Shown piece by piece: positions 17,026 to 26,438 of a DNA stretch of 64,000 nucleotides (positions are counted from its first letter, which is position 1; each line of letters begins with the position of its first letter). The position numbers were made by a program, and so were the translations under genes. The stretch is from Cupriavidus sp. WKF15. GTDB taxonomy: Bacteria; Pseudomonadota; Gammaproteobacteria; Burkholderiales; Burkholderiaceae. The notes below the pieces were generated by a model. The model searched no databases. It saw nothing but the letters and a program-made list of their open reading frames with translations, and had not been told where the DNA came from. Where the stretch lies: assembly GCF_029278605.1 (NCBI RefSeq), contig NZ_CP119572.1, positions 2,852,001 through 2,916,000 on the forward strand. Reading direction: 5' to 3'.

Positions 17026-18699
17026 ATGGCATTCAACAAGCGCTCCCAGAACATCACGCAAGGCGTGGCGCGTTCCCCGAACCGCTCGATGTACTACGCG
17101 CTCGGCTACAAGAAGGAGGACTTCGACAAGCCGATGGTCGGCATCGCCAACGGCCATTCGACGATCACGCCGTGCAACGCCGGCCTGCAGCGCCTGGCCG
17201 ATGCCGCGATCGATGCCGTGAAGGCCGCCGGCGCCAACCCGCAGGTGTTCGGCACGCCGACCATCTCCGACGGCATGTCGATGGGCACCGAGGGCATGAA
17301 GTACTCCCTGATCTCGCGCGAGGTCATTGCCGACTGCATCGAGACCGCCGCGCAGGGCCAGTGGATGGACGGCGTGGTCGTGATCGGCGGCTGCGACAAG
17401 AACATGCCGGGCGGCATGATCGCGCTGGCGCGCACCAATGTGCCGGGCATCTATGTCTATGGCGGCACCATCCGGCCCGGCAACTGGAAAGGCAAGGACC
17501 TGACCATCGTGTCGTCGTTCGAGGCGGTGGGCGAATTCACCGCCGGCCGCATGAGCGAGGAAGACTTCGAGGGCGTGGAACGGAACGCCTGCCCGTCCAC
17601 CGGCTCCTGCGGCGGCATGTACACCGCCAACACGATGAGTTCGTCGTTCGAGGCGCTCGGCATGTCGCTGCTGTATTCGTCGACCATGGCCAACCCCGAC
17701 CAGGAGAAGGTCGACAGCGCGGCCGAATCGGCGCGCGTGCTGGTCGAGGCCGTCAAGAAAGACATCAAGCCGCGCGACATCATCACGCGCAAGTCGATCG
17801 AGAACGCGGTCAGCCTGATCATGGCCACCGGCGGTTCGACCAACGCCGTGCTGCACTACCTGGCGATCGCCCACTCGGCCGAAGTCGAATGGACCATCGA
17901 CGACTTCGAGCGCATCCGCCGCAAGGTGCCGGTGATCTGCAACCTGAAGCCGTCGGGCCAGTACGTGGCCACCGACCTGCACAAGGCCGGCGGCATCCCG
18001 CAGGTCATGAAGATCCTGCTGAAGGCCGGGCTGCTGCATGGCGACTGCCTGACCATCACCGGCCGCACGCTGGCCGAGGAACTCGAGCACGTGCCCGACC
18101 AGCCGCGCGCCGATCAGGACGTGATCATGCCGATCGAGAAGGCGCTTTACGCCGAAGGGCACCTGGCCATCCTGAAGGGCAACCTGGCCGAGGAAGGCGC
18201 CGTTGCCAAGATCACCGGTTTGAAGAACCCGGTCATCACCGGGCCGGCACGGGTATTCGAGGACGAGCAGAGCGCGATGGAGGCGATCCTCGCCGACAAG
18301 ATCAACCCAGGCGACGTGCTGGTGCTGCGCTACCTGGGGCCCAAGGGTGGGCCGGGGATGCCGGAGATGCTGGCGCCGACCTCGGCCATCATCGGCAAGG
18401 GGCTGGGCGAGTCAGTGGGCTTCATCACCGACGGCCGCTTCTCGGGCGGCACGTGGGGCATGGTGGTGGGCCATGTTGCGCCTGAAGCGTATGTAGGCGG
18501 GAATATCGCGCTGGTGCAGGAAGGGGATTCGATCACCATCGACGCGCACAAGCTGCTGCTGCGGGTGAATGTGTCGGATGAAGAGTTGGCGCGGCGCCGG
18601 GCTGAGTGGAAGCAGCCAGCGCCGCGTTATACGCGGGGGGTGTTGGCGAAGTTTTCGCGGTTGGCGTCTACGGCGAGTAAGGGGGCGGTGACGGATTAA
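17026..18699 (+). CDS. ilvD: Dihydroxy-acid dehydratase
   Basis: A 557-aa iron-sulfur enzyme of valine, leucine and isoleucine synthesis. It dehydrates 2,3-dihydroxy-isovalerate and 2,3-dihydroxy-3-methylvalerate. Cluster ligands fit C50 ([10 protein letters not shown]), C123 ([11 protein letters not shown]) and C195 ([16 protein letters not shown]). The C-terminal signature [21 protein letters not shown] is intact. The length is typical of the short IlvD class. A LysR regulator is divergent upstream. The gene is followed by a long hairpin (18721-18780). No other ilv genes are near, which is normal for Burkholderiales. Confidence 0.96.
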   Translation: MAFNKRSQNITQGVARSPNRSMYYALGYKKEDFDKPMVGIANGHSTITPCNAGLQRLADAAIDAVKAAGANPQVFGTPTISDGMSMGTEGMKYSLISREVIADCIETAAQGQWMDGVVVIGGCDKNMPGGMIALARTNVPGIYVYGGTIRPGNWKGKDLTIVSSFEAVGEFTAGRMSEEDFEGVERNACPSTGSCGGMYTANTMSSSFEALGMSLLYSSTMANPDQEKVDSAAESARVLVEAVKKDIKPRDIITRKSIENAVSLIMATGGSTNAVLHYLAIAHSAEVEWTIDDFERIRRKVPVICNLKPSGQYVATDLHKAGGIPQVMKILLKAGLLHGDCLTITGRTLAEELEHVPDQPRADQDVIMPIEKALYAEGHLAILKGNLAEEGAVAKITGLKNPVITGPARVFEDEQSAMEAILADKINPGDVLVLRYLGPKGGPGMPEMLAPTSAIIGKGLGESVGFITDGRFSGGTWGMVVGHVAPEAYVGGNIALVQEGDSITIDAHKLLLRVNVSDEELARRRAEWKQPAPRYTRGVLAKFSRLASTASKGAVTD

Positions 18700-18720
18700 T
18701 TGGGCTGGCTGGCGGGGGTG

Positions 18721-18780
18721 CTTGGCAAGCGCCGCTGTTTCGCCGGCGTAGCCGGCGATGAAACAGCCACGCCTGCCAAG
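18721..18780. repeat. 60-bp interrupted hairpin, REP-like, after ilvD
   Basis: The outer arms CTTGGCA/TGCCAAG enclose GCTGTTTC/GAAACAGC, which enclose GCCGGC/GCCGGC around GTA. The whole element folds into one long hairpin with small internal loops, with no T tract. Part of its sequence (GTGCTTGGCA, GCGCSGC) recurs at 41194-41210, which suggests a dispersed repeat. Confidence 0.6.
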
Positions 18781-18835
18781 AACGAATGCACCGAATGCAC
18801 CAATCCCGACCAGAGCACCACCACCCAATCCCCCC

Positions 18836-19363
18836 TCACATCCCCCCCGGATCCCTCTCAATCTCCTCCAGCGTCGCATCGAGCCATTCAACCAGCCGCG
18901 CCTCCAGCGCCTGCGTCAATTCCGCCGCAAGCTGCGCGGTCAGCGGCGCCAGCCGCGCGCGCAGCGTTGCCTCGGTATGCGCCTCCACGACCTGCGGCCA
19001 CTCGGTGCGGAACCGCATCATCACGCGTGTCAGCAACTCGCTGCGCATCGCGCGCAAGTCGTCTTCACCGGGCGCATCGGACGCGTAGCGGCTGGCCACG
19101 GTGTCCTCCGGTTCGGTGACGGGCAAGGCGGTATCGCCGTCTTCCAGCTCATCGGCCAAAACCGGAATCGCCAGCGCGTCCGGCTCACCCGTGTCGCCTA
19201 CGTGCGTGACCACGCCCGACTCGGCCATGCCAGCCGTATCGATGACGCCGTCGTCCGATGGCGCCGCAGCAGCATCCGGCAACTCCACCACCTCGGTCAG
19301 CAGCGGAATGCTGTCGTTGGGCCCGAGCCGCGGGATCACCCGCGAGGTCGTGCGTTCGCTCAT
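18836..19363 (-). CDS. DUF2486-like hypothetical protein
   Basis: A 175-aa acidic protein of unknown function. The N-terminus MSERTTSRVIPRLGPNDSIPLLTEVV resembles the short conserved block of DUF2486 proteins of Burkholderiales. The centre is low complexity and rich in D, E, A and G. The C-terminus has a helical segment (LTAQLAAELTQALEARLVEWLDATLEEIE) that may form a coiled coil. No signal peptide or membrane segment is seen. The start overlaps the holC stop by 4 bp, so it is coupled to holC and may be an accessory of the same operon. Function cannot be stated. Confidence 0.75.
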   Translation of the reverse strand: MSERTTSRVIPRLGPNDSIPLLTEVVELPDAAAAPSDDGVIDTAGMAESGVVTHVGDTGEPDALAIPVLADELEDGDTALPVTEPEDTVASRYASDAPGEDDLRAMRSELLTRVMMRFRTEWPQVVEAHTEATLRARLAPLTAQLAAELTQALEARLVEWLDATLEEIERDPGGM

Positions 19364-19794
19364 GCTGAGTCTCCCCGTGGCTGGCTGAGATCGTGGTGCG
19401 TCAGCGCATAGCCGCGCTCACGGTAGAAGCGGTAGCGCTCGCGCCCGGCCTCGCGGTCTTCGGCGCCGGCGCCGACCACTTCTATCAGGCGCTCAAAGCT
19501 GGCGAACTGCCCCGGCGCCTGCGCATCCAGGTTGATCAGCAGCTGATGGTGCGGGACACCGTCCAGGCTGGCGGCCAAAACGATCGGCGTGACCGATGCG
19601 TTGGGACTGTCCACGCCGCAGTGAGGCAGGAAGTCCAGCGGCGAGAACGTCCACAGGCGCGCGTCGAGTTCCGCGAGCTGCGGCGGCTGGCCGTGCACCA
19701 CGACCTTCTGGCCAGCGCTGTACGCCTTGCGGACCAGCCGGCAGACATAGCCGAGCTTGTCCGGCACGTTGCTGTGGAAATCGATGCGCGTCAT
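19360..19794 (-). CDS. holC: DNA polymerase III chi subunit
   Basis: A 144-aa protein. It begins MTRIDFHSNVPDKLGYVCRLVRKAY, and continues with VVVHGQPPQLAELDARLWTFSPLDFLPHC and PIVLAASLDG, the typical HolC order. Chi links the clamp-loader complex to single-stranded DNA-binding protein through psi. The start at 19794 was chosen over the much longer open frame that reaches 20433 antisense-like within pepA. pepA lies 23 bp upstream on the same strand, giving the order pepA, holC, DUF2486 that is common in proteobacteria. Confidence 0.93.
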   Translation of the reverse strand: MTRIDFHSNVPDKLGYVCRLVRKAYSAGQKVVVHGQPPQLAELDARLWTFSPLDFLPHCGVDSPNASVTPIVLAASLDGVPHHQLLINLDAQAPGQFASFERLIEVVGAGAEDREAGRERYRFYRERGYALTHHDLSQPRGDSA

Positions 19795-19817
19795 GACTAC
19801 CCTGCCCCTTGCGCCTG

Positions 19818-21350
19818 TCAGGCGGCGCGATCCATCAGGAACTGCGCCAGCAGCGGCACCGGGCGGCCGGTGGCACCCTTGGCCGCGCCGCTCTTCCAGG
19901 CCGTGCCGGCGATGTCCAGGTGGGCCCAGTCGTACTTTTCGGTGAAGCGCGCCAGGAAGCAGGCGGCGGTCACGCTGCCGGCCGGGCGGCCGCCGATATT
20001 GGCCATGTCGGCGAAGTTCGACTTGAGCTGGTCCTGGTACTCGTCGTCCAGCGGCATGCGCCAGGCGGTGTCCATGGACGTGCGGCCGGCCTGCAGGAGC
20101 TGGTCGGCGAGCGCGTCGCTGCGCGCGTAGAGGCCGCTGTTGATGTGGCCCAGCGCGATGATGCAGGCGCCCGTCAGCGTCGCGACATCGATCACCGCGG
20201 CCGGCTTGAAGCGCTCGACGTAGGTCAGCGCATCGCACAGGATCAGGCGGCCTTCGGCGTCGGTGTTCAGGATCTCGATGGTCTGGCCCGACATGCTGGT
20301 CACGACGTCGCCGGGCTTGGTGGCCACGCCGCTGGGCATGTTCTCGCAGGTCGGCACCACGGCGATCACGTTGAGCTTCAGGCCCATCTCGGCCACGGCC
20401 TGCAGCGTGCCCAGCACCGAGGCGGCGCCGCACATGTCGTACTTCATTTCATCCATGCCCTCGCCCGGCTTGAGCGAGATGCCGCCGGTATCGAAGGTGA
20501 TGCCCTTGCCCACCAGCACGACCGGCGCCTGCTTGGCACCGGCGCCGTCATAGCGCAGCACGATGAACTGCGGCGGCTCGTCGCTGCCCCGGGTCACGGA
20601 CAGGAACGAGCCCATGTTGAGCGCTTCGATCTGCTTGCGGCCGAGCACTTCCACCTTGAGCTTGTGGCGCTTGGCAATGGCGCGCGCCGTGTTGGCCAGG
20701 TAGGTCGGGGTACAGATATTGGACGGCAGGTTGCCCAGGTCGCGGGTCAGTTCCATGCCGTTGGCAATGGCCGTGCCACGCACCACGGCCTGGGTCGCGG
20801 CCTTGGCATGGTTGGCGTCCACGGCCAGCACTACCTTGCGCAGCGTCGGCTTGTCGGCCGTGCCCGGCTTGCCGTTGGCGCGCTTCAGGCCCGGGTGGCG
20901 CTCCAGCAGGCGGTAGCCCGCGTCGCGCACCAGCGTGATGGTGGTAATGACCGCCCAGCCGATGTCGCGCTGCTGCGGCGGCTGCTGCGACAGGCACCAC
21001 AGCGCCGAGGTAGCACGCGTGGCCGACAAGGCACGCACGGCCGTGCGCACGGCTTCGGCAAAGGCCTTGTCGTTGAAATCCGCCTCTTTGCCCAGGCCGA
21101 CCAGCAGCACGCGGGCGGCGCCCACGCCGGCCACTTCGTGCAGCGTGAGCTGCGTGCCGCGCTTGCCTTCGAAGTCGCCCTGCTTCAGCAACCGTGCGAC
21201 CAAGCCCTTGGTGGCCACGTCGAGGGCCTTGGCCACGCCCGCCAGGTTCTGGCCTTCGAACACGCCGACCACCAGGCAGTCGGTCTTTGTCGCCAGGAAA
21301 CCATTTTGGCCGGCTTTACTCCAATCCAGGGCTTTTGTGCTAAATTCCAT
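19818..21350 (-). CDS. pepA: Leucyl aminopeptidase (cytosol aminopeptidase)
   Basis: A 510-aa M17 metallopeptidase that releases N-terminal residues from peptides in the cytoplasm; E. coli PepA also binds DNA. The N-terminal domain is variable. The catalytic domain shows [31 protein letters not shown] (metal ligands Lys, Asp, Asp) and the signature [14 protein letters not shown]. It is divergent from lptF, with 165 bp between the two starts, an arrangement conserved in many proteobacteria. No specific operator was recognised in that 165-bp gap. Confidence 0.95.
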   Translation of the reverse strand: MEFSTKALDWSKAGQNGFLATKTDCLVVGVFEGQNLAGVAKALDVATKGLVARLLKQGDFEGKRGTQLTLHEVAGVGAARVLLVGLGKEADFNDKAFAEAVRTAVRALSATRATSALWCLSQQPPQQRDIGWAVITTITLVRDAGYRLLERHPGLKRANGKPGTADKPTLRKVVLAVDANHAKAATQAVVRGTAIANGMELTRDLGNLPSNICTPTYLANTARAIAKRHKLKVEVLGRKQIEALNMGSFLSVTRGSDEPPQFIVLRYDGAGAKQAPVVLVGKGITFDTGGISLKPGEGMDEMKYDMCGAASVLGTLQAVAEMGLKLNVIAVVPTCENMPSGVATKPGDVVTSMSGQTIEILNTDAEGRLILCDALTYVERFKPAAVIDVATLTGACIIALGHINSGLYARSDALADQLLQAGRTSMDTAWRMPLDDEYQDQLKSNFADMANIGGRPAGSVTAACFLARFTEKYDWAHLDIAGTAWKSGAAKGATGRPVPLLAQFLMDRAA

Positions 21351-21515
21351 CGCGCTTCCTTCCAGGGGCTTGTAGACACGAAAGCCTCCATTATCCGCGA
21401 TTTTTATCCGCGACCTGCCGCTGCCGATCCGCCCCGCCGCCAGCCCGCTGTCCTGCGAGGCACTTCACGCACGGCTCATCGCCCGCGCCGGCCGGCAGTC
21501 CGGAACCGACACCGC

Positions 21516-22637
21516 ATGATCTTTCAACAAGCCCTGCGACGCGAGCTCGCCTACACCGCCGGCGCGGTGTTCCTGGTGATGCTGACCTTCATGCTCACGT
21601 CGCTCGTGATCCGTATCCTGGGCCTGGCCGCCAATGGCAAGGCCAGCCCTAACGATGTGCTGATCCTGATCGGCCTGGCCACCATCGGCTACCTGTCCAT
21701 CCTGCTCTCGGCCACGCTGTTCATCTCGACGCTGATCGTGCTGACGCGCTGGTACAAGGACTCCGAGATGGTGGTCTGGTTCTCGGCCGGCATCTCGCTG
21801 CGCGACCTGGTCAAGCCGGTGCTGCAGTTCGCCGCGCCGTTCATCGTGCTGGCGCTGCTGCTGGGCATGTTCGCGTGGCCGTGGGCCAACCAGCAGAGCG
21901 CGCTGTTCCGCGACCGCTTCGAGCAGCGCGGCGTGCTGTCGATGATTGCCGCCGGGCGTTTCATCGAGCCATCCAACGGCAACTACGTGCTGTTCATCGA
22001 AGGCATCGATGCCGACATGAAATACGCCCGCAACGTCTTCGTCGCCAATGCCGAGGCCAACAAGATCGGCGTCGCGCTGGCCCACCAGGGCACCTTCGAG
22101 ACCATGCCCAACGGCGACCGCCTGGTGGTGATGGAGAACGGCCGCCGCTACGCGGGCACGCCGGGCCAGATCGACTATCGCATCGTCGAGTTCGAGCGCT
22201 ATGCGGTCAAGGTGGACAACAAGCCACCTGAAAGCCAGAACGAGCAGCCGCCCAAGAGCCGCAACACCATCGACCTGCTGCGCAACCCCACGCGCGAGAA
22301 CCTCGGCGAGCTGCTCTGGCGCATTTCGCTGCCGATTCTCGCCTTCAACTTCGTCATGATCGCGATCCCGCTGGCATACGTGAACCCGCGGCTCGGGCGC
22401 TACACGCCGCTGGTATTCGCGGTGCTGATCTACCTGACCTACAGCAACATGATCAACCTCGCCCAGTCCTGGGTGCGCTCCGGCTCGGTCCCGTTCTGGC
22501 TGGGGTGGTGGCCGATCCACCTGGTGGTGTTCCTGGCCGCGCTGCTGATGTTCCGCTACCGCCAGAACCGCAGCCTGGGAGGCTGGCGCGCCGTGTTCGG
22601 GCGTCGGCCCGCACCCGCCAAGGGGGGTACGGCATGA
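21516..22637 (+). CDS. lptF: LPS export ABC transporter permease LptF
   Basis: A 373-aa inner-membrane protein that, with LptG and LptB, pulls lipopolysaccharide out of the inner membrane. It begins MIFQQALRRELAYTAGAVFLVMLTFMLTSLVIR, the first helix. It has three N-terminal helices, a periplasmic beta-jellyroll domain (about residues 135-260, including GRFIEPSNGNYVLFIE), and three C-terminal helices. The start at 21516 was preferred to a long upstream open frame that is antisense to pepA. Its stop overlaps the lptG start as ATGA. Confidence 0.95.
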   Translation: MIFQQALRRELAYTAGAVFLVMLTFMLTSLVIRILGLAANGKASPNDVLILIGLATIGYLSILLSATLFISTLIVLTRWYKDSEMVVWFSAGISLRDLVKPVLQFAAPFIVLALLLGMFAWPWANQQSALFRDRFEQRGVLSMIAAGRFIEPSNGNYVLFIEGIDADMKYARNVFVANAEANKIGVALAHQGTFETMPNGDRLVVMENGRRYAGTPGQIDYRIVEFERYAVKVDNKPPESQNEQPPKSRNTIDLLRNPTRENLGELLWRISLPILAFNFVMIAIPLAYVNPRLGRYTPLVFAVLIYLTYSNMINLAQSWVRSGSVPFWLGWWPIHLVVFLAALLMFRYRQNRSLGGWRAVFGRRPAPAKGGTA

Positions 22638-23788
22638 GGCTGCTGCGCGTCTATGAGCGCTACTTTGCGCGCCAGGTTTATGGGGTGTTCATCTTCATCC
22701 TGTTCGCGGTGCTGTCGTTGTTCGTGTTCTTCGACTTGCTCAACGAACTGGAGAGCGTCAACGGCAAGTACACCTCGCTGATCGCGTTCCTGCATGTCCT
22801 GCTGCAGGCCCCCACGCGGATCTACGAGGTGTTGCCGATCGCAGTGCTGATCAGCGCGATCTATGTCTTCTCGCAGCTCGCCAGCCAGTCCGAGTACACC
22901 ATCTTCCGCGTGGCGGGGCTCAATACGCGCCAGGCGCTGTTCTCGCTGTTCAAGCTGGCGGTGCCGCTGGCCATCATCACGTTCATCTTCGGCGAGTTCA
23001 TCGGGCCGCGCGCGGAGCAGTTCGCGCAGAAGATCAAGCTGGAAGCCATTGGCGCCACGGTATCGTCGGACTTCCGCTCCGGCGTGTGGGTCAAGGACCG
23101 CGACAAGGACGCGACCGGCAGCGAGGTTACGCGCTTCGTCAATGTGGCCGGGTTGCGGCCGGACCAGACCATCACGGGCATCACGGTCTACGAGTTCGAC
23201 GACCGTTACCGCCTGCGCGTCATCCGCGTGGTCAAGGAAGGCCGGTACCAGGGTGCCCAGTCGTGGCAGCTCAACGATGTCAACGAAACCCGCTTTTCCG
23301 AACTGAACCAGCAGCCGTCCACCACCCGGCGCGACGGCCTGGCGCCCGAGTTCCGCGCGGAACAGGTGCGCTTCCCGAGCGTCACCATGCACTCTGAACT
23401 CACGCCCCAGATCCTGTCCGTGCTGCTGGTCACGCCCGAGCGCATGTCCACGCTGGACCTGTTCCGCTATATCCGGCACCTGCGTGACAACAAGCAGGAC
23501 ACGCAGCGCTACGAGATCGCGTTCTGGAAGAAGGTGGTCTACCCGCTGACGCTGTTCGTCATGATGGCGCTTGCCCTGCCCTTCGCGTACCTGCACGCGC
23601 GTGCCGGCGCGGTCGGCGTCAAGGTGTTCGGCGGGATCATGCTGGGGCTGTCCTTCCACCTGTCGAATACGCTGTTCTCGCACGTGGGGCTGCTGCATAC
23701 GTGGCCGCCGATCGTGTCGGCGCTCGTGCCAGGCACGCTGTACCTGCTGCTGGCGCTGACGGCGTTGCGCTGGGTCGATCGTCACTGA
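22634..23788 (+). CDS. lptG: LPS export ABC transporter permease LptG
   Basis: A 384-aa partner of LptF with the same topology: helices near the N-terminus (VYGVFIFILFAVLSLFVFFDLL), a periplasmic jellyroll in the middle, and helices at the end (VVYPLTLFVMMALALPFAYLHARAG). The coupling segment SEYTIFRVAGLNTRQALF, which touches LptB, is present around residue 85-105. The gene overlaps lptF by 4 bp. CbiX follows 14 bp after the stop, so it may be part of the same transcript. Confidence 0.95.
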   Translation: MRLLRVYERYFARQVYGVFIFILFAVLSLFVFFDLLNELESVNGKYTSLIAFLHVLLQAPTRIYEVLPIAVLISAIYVFSQLASQSEYTIFRVAGLNTRQALFSLFKLAVPLAIITFIFGEFIGPRAEQFAQKIKLEAIGATVSSDFRSGVWVKDRDKDATGSEVTRFVNVAGLRPDQTITGITVYEFDDRYRLRVIRVVKEGRYQGAQSWQLNDVNETRFSELNQQPSTTRRDGLAPEFRAEQVRFPSVTMHSELTPQILSVLLVTPERMSTLDLFRYIRHLRDNKQDTQRYEIAFWKKVVYPLTLFVMMALALPFAYLHARAGAVGVKVFGGIMLGLSFHLSNTLFSHVGLLHTWPPIVSALVPGTLYLLLALTALRWVDRH

Positions 23789-23802
23789 CGCAAGGCCACG
23801 CC

Positions 23803-24216
23803 ATGCAACCGACCGAAACCACGCCCAGTCGCCAGGCCCTTGTCCTGTTCGCGCATGGCGCGCGCGATGTGCGCTGGCGTGAACCATTCGACCGGCTGGC
23901 GCAGAAGCTCTGCGCCGTGCTGCCGGATATGCCGGTGCGCCTTGCCTTCCTGGAACTGATGTCGCCGCAGTTGCCGGAGGCCCTCGGTGAACTGGCCGCC
24001 GCAGGCGTCGCCGAGATCACCGTAGTACCTGTGTTCTTTGGCCAGGGCGGCCACCTGCGGCGCGACCTGCCGGCGCTGGTCGATGCCTGCCGGCAGCAGT
24101 ACCCTGCCCTGTCGATTCGCTGCGCCGCGGCCGTGGGCGAAGCCGACAGCGTGCTTGATGCGATCGCCTCGTACTGCGTGGCGTCGCTCGCCCCGGCCGC
24201 GACTGGCGGCGCCTGA
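23803..24216 (+). CDS. CbiX/SirB-type small chelatase (sirohydrochlorin ferro- or cobaltochelatase)
   Basis: A 137-aa single-domain chelatase of the short CbiX type. It starts MQPTETTPSRQALVLFAHGARDVRW, where the histidine of FAHGARD is the metal-binding residue. A second motif, EITVVPVFFGQGGHLRRDLP, carries the other histidine (GGHLRRDLP). Such enzymes insert Fe or Co into sirohydrochlorin. It converges with cobA, which makes precorrin-2, the precursor. The operon beyond cobA encodes siroheme-dependent sulfite reductase, so iron insertion for siroheme is the likely role here. Cobalt insertion for B12 remains possible. Confidence 0.85.
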   Translation: MQPTETTPSRQALVLFAHGARDVRWREPFDRLAQKLCAVLPDMPVRLAFLELMSPQLPEALGELAAAGVAEITVVPVFFGQGGHLRRDLPALVDACRQQYPALSIRCAAAVGEADSVLDAIASYCVASLAPAATGGA

Positions 24217-24224
24217 AAGAAAAA

Positions 24225-24242
24225 ACCGGGCAGATGCCCGGT
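24225..24242. terminator. Bidirectional terminator between cbiX and cobA
   Basis: ACCGGGCA pairs with TGCCCGGT around GA. An A run lies to the left, which gives T's on the minus strand, and a TTCTTTC stretch to the right. It serves the convergent cbiX and cobA genes. Confidence 0.75.
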
Positions 24243-24266
24243 CATTCTTTCGTCTGCAACGCTGCC

Positions 24267-25067
24267 TCAGGCCGCTTTTACGGCAACAGGCTCCGTCACA
24301 TCGAGCACTGGCTCCGTCGCCCGGGCCGCCAGCGCCGCGCCGATCATCAGCAAGCTCGGCTGTGCCGGGTCGATCCAGCCGGCTGCCTCGCCGGCCGCCA
24401 TCTGCTGCAGCGTGAAGGCATGGCTGCGCTGGCGCGGCGTGCTCACGGCCTCCACTACCCAGGCCGGTGTCGAAGGAGCCTTGCCGTGCGCGATCAGTTG
24501 CGCCGCGATGGCCGCAGCCTGGTCGCGTCCCATGTAGTAGACCAGCGTATCGGCGCGCACATCGGCCTCGATGTCGGCCGCCGCGGCCGGCACTTCGGTG
24601 CCGTCCGCCGCCTTGGCCTGCGTGGCAAAGGCAACGCTGCGCGACACGCCGCGCTTGGTGAGCGGCTTGGCGATGGCCGATGCGGCCGCGAGCGCGGCGG
24701 TAATGCCGGGCACCACCTCGTACGCGATGCCCGCGGATTCCAGCGCCTGAAGCTCCTCGTCGGCGCGGCCGAACAGCATGGGGTCGCCGCCCTTCAGGCG
24801 CACCACGCGTTCGAACTTGGTAGCCATGTCGACGATCTGGCGGTTGATGAACAATTGCGCCGTCGAACGCTTGCCACAACGCTTGCCCACTTCCACCAGC
24901 TTCGCCTGCGGACACCAGGCCAGCATCTCCGGCGATACCAGTGCGTCATGCAGCACGACCTGGGCTTCGCCCAACAACCGTGCACCACGCACCGTAATGA
25001 GGTCCGCCGCCCCGGGACCCGCCCCGATCAGGTAGACCTTGCCGGTCGCTTTGCCTGTCTTGCTCAT
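24267..25067 (-). CDS. cobA: Uroporphyrinogen-III C-methyltransferase (SUMT)
   Basis: A 266-aa SAM-dependent enzyme that methylates uroporphyrinogen III twice to give precorrin-2, on the route to siroheme and B12. The motifs GKVYLIGAGPGAADLITVRGARLL (N-terminal), VVRLKGGDPMLFGRADEE, and the YYMGRDQAAAIAAQL block are all present. The length fits the single-domain CobA, not the fused CysG; no precorrin-2 dehydrogenase is seen in this window. The ATG at 25067 has a better-spaced GGGG site than the one at 25070. It is the last gene of the sulfate assimilation operon, 43 bp after cysN, which points to siroheme supply for CysI. Confidence 0.93.
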   Translation of the reverse strand: MSKTGKATGKVYLIGAGPGAADLITVRGARLLGEAQVVLHDALVSPEMLAWCPQAKLVEVGKRCGKRSTAQLFINRQIVDMATKFERVVRLKGGDPMLFGRADEELQALESAGIAYEVVPGITAALAAASAIAKPLTKRGVSRSVAFATQAKAADGTEVPAAAADIEADVRADTLVYYMGRDQAAAIAAQLIAHGKAPSTPAWVVEAVSTPRQRSHAFTLQQMAAGEAAGWIDPAQPSLLMIGAALAARATEPVLDVTEPVAVKAA

Positions 25068-25109
25068 CATCTGCCCCTTGCGCTTGCGCTTGACTGCGTG
25101 TCGTAACGC

Positions 25110-26414
25110 TCAGGAGTACGCACGGATCATGCCCGCGGCCACCGTATGATTGGTCGCCTCGTCGATCAGCACGAATGCGCCGGTCGCCGGGTTGTCACCG
25201 TAGGTGTCGCAAACAATCGGCTTCTGCAGCGAGAGTTGCACCGAGCCGATATCGTTCAGGCGGATCTCGTGACGGCCCGTCTCGTGCGACAGCGTGTGCA
25301 CGTCGAGCACGCGATCCACCGCCGATATGCGTGCGAACACGCTGGCCGTGGTGTGCTTGAGCACGTACTTGCGCGACGGGTTCAGCGATTCGTCGTCGAA
25401 CCAGCACAGGTCGGCCTGCAGCTTCTTGGCCGAGGCGGCCGTCGCGTCGGCGGCAACGAACATGTCACCGCGTGATACATCGACGTCCTCGGCCAGGCGC
25501 ACCGTTACGGTATCGCCCGCGCTGGCGGAGTCGGCGGCGCCGTTCGGCGTCAGCACCTCGGCCACCACGGCTTCGCGGTTGGCCGGCAGCACGCGCAGCT
25601 TCTGGCCGACGCGCACGGTGCCTGCCTCGACACGGCCGGCATAGCCGCGAAAATCGTCCGACTGCGAGCCGTCCTGGCGGATCACCAGTTGCACCGGGAA
25701 GCGCAGCGCGGCGTCGCCTTCGGGCGCGGCTTCTTCCACTGGCAGCTCTTCGAGCAGCGGCAGCAGGGACTCGCCCTGATACCACGGCATGGCGTCGCTG
25801 GCATGCACGATATTGTCGCCGCGCAGCGCCGACACCGGCACGTAGCGCACGTCCTTCAGGCCGAGCTGTTCAGCCAGTTCGGCATAGGCCGCGCGGATTT
25901 CGTTGAAGCGTTCTTCGCTGTAGTCGACCAGGTCCATCTTGTTGACGGCCACGATCACGTGCTGCAGCTCCAGCAGCTTCAGGATGGCCGAATGGCGCTT
26001 GGTCTGCGCGAGCAGCTCGGCGCGGCCGTCCTTGACCGTCACGCGGGTGGCGTCCACCAGCACGATGGCCGCGTGCGCGGTCGAGGCGCCCGTGACCATG
26101 TTGCGCGTGTACTGCTCGTGGCCCGGCGTATCGGCGATGATGAACTTGCGGCGCGCCGTGGAGAAATAGCGGTACGCCACGTCGATGGTGATGCCCTGCT
26201 CGCGCTCGGCTTCGAGGCCGTCAGTCAGCAGCGAGAAATCGATTTCTTCGCCCGCGGTGCGCTTGTTCTTGGCGTTGGCGAGCGCAGTGAGCTGGTCGGA
26301 CAGCACGGCCTTGCTGTCGAACAGCAGGCGGCCGATCAGCGTGCTCTTGCCGTCGTCGACGGAGCCGGCGGTAATGAAGCGCAGCAGGCCCTGGTGGGTA
26401 GATTGGTGAGTCAT
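25110..26414 (-). CDS. cysN: Sulfate adenylyltransferase, GTPase subunit
   Basis: A 434-aa GTPase that drives APS formation by CysD. The G1 motif GSVDDGKS (17-24), G3 DTPGHEQYTRNM and G4 NKMD are present, and two beta-barrel domains like those of EF-Tu follow. There is no C-terminal APS kinase domain, so the product APS is not phosphorylated by this protein. That agrees with the APS-reductase type of CysH encoded upstream. It lies 24 bp after cysD. Confidence 0.95.
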   Translation of the reverse strand: MTHQSTHQGLLRFITAGSVDDGKSTLIGRLLFDSKAVLSDQLTALANAKNKRTAGEEIDFSLLTDGLEAEREQGITIDVAYRYFSTARRKFIIADTPGHEQYTRNMVTGASTAHAAIVLVDATRVTVKDGRAELLAQTKRHSAILKLLELQHVIVAVNKMDLVDYSEERFNEIRAAYAELAEQLGLKDVRYVPVSALRGDNIVHASDAMPWYQGESLLPLLEELPVEEAAPEGDAALRFPVQLVIRQDGSQSDDFRGYAGRVEAGTVRVGQKLRVLPANREAVVAEVLTPNGAADSASAGDTVTVRLAEDVDVSRGDMFVAADATAASAKKLQADLCWFDDESLNPSRKYVLKHTTASVFARISAVDRVLDVHTLSHETGRHEIRLNDIGSVQLSLQKPIVCDTYGDNPATGAFVLIDEATNHTVAAGMIRAYS

Positions 26415-26438
26415 GTCTGAATCCTTGGCTGCGTCGGC

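Noticed and set aside
16900..18162. 420-codon open frame antisense to ilvD
   Set aside because: ilvD has complete catalytic motifs. The antisense frame is rich in Arg, His and Ala, as expected for a third-position shadow.
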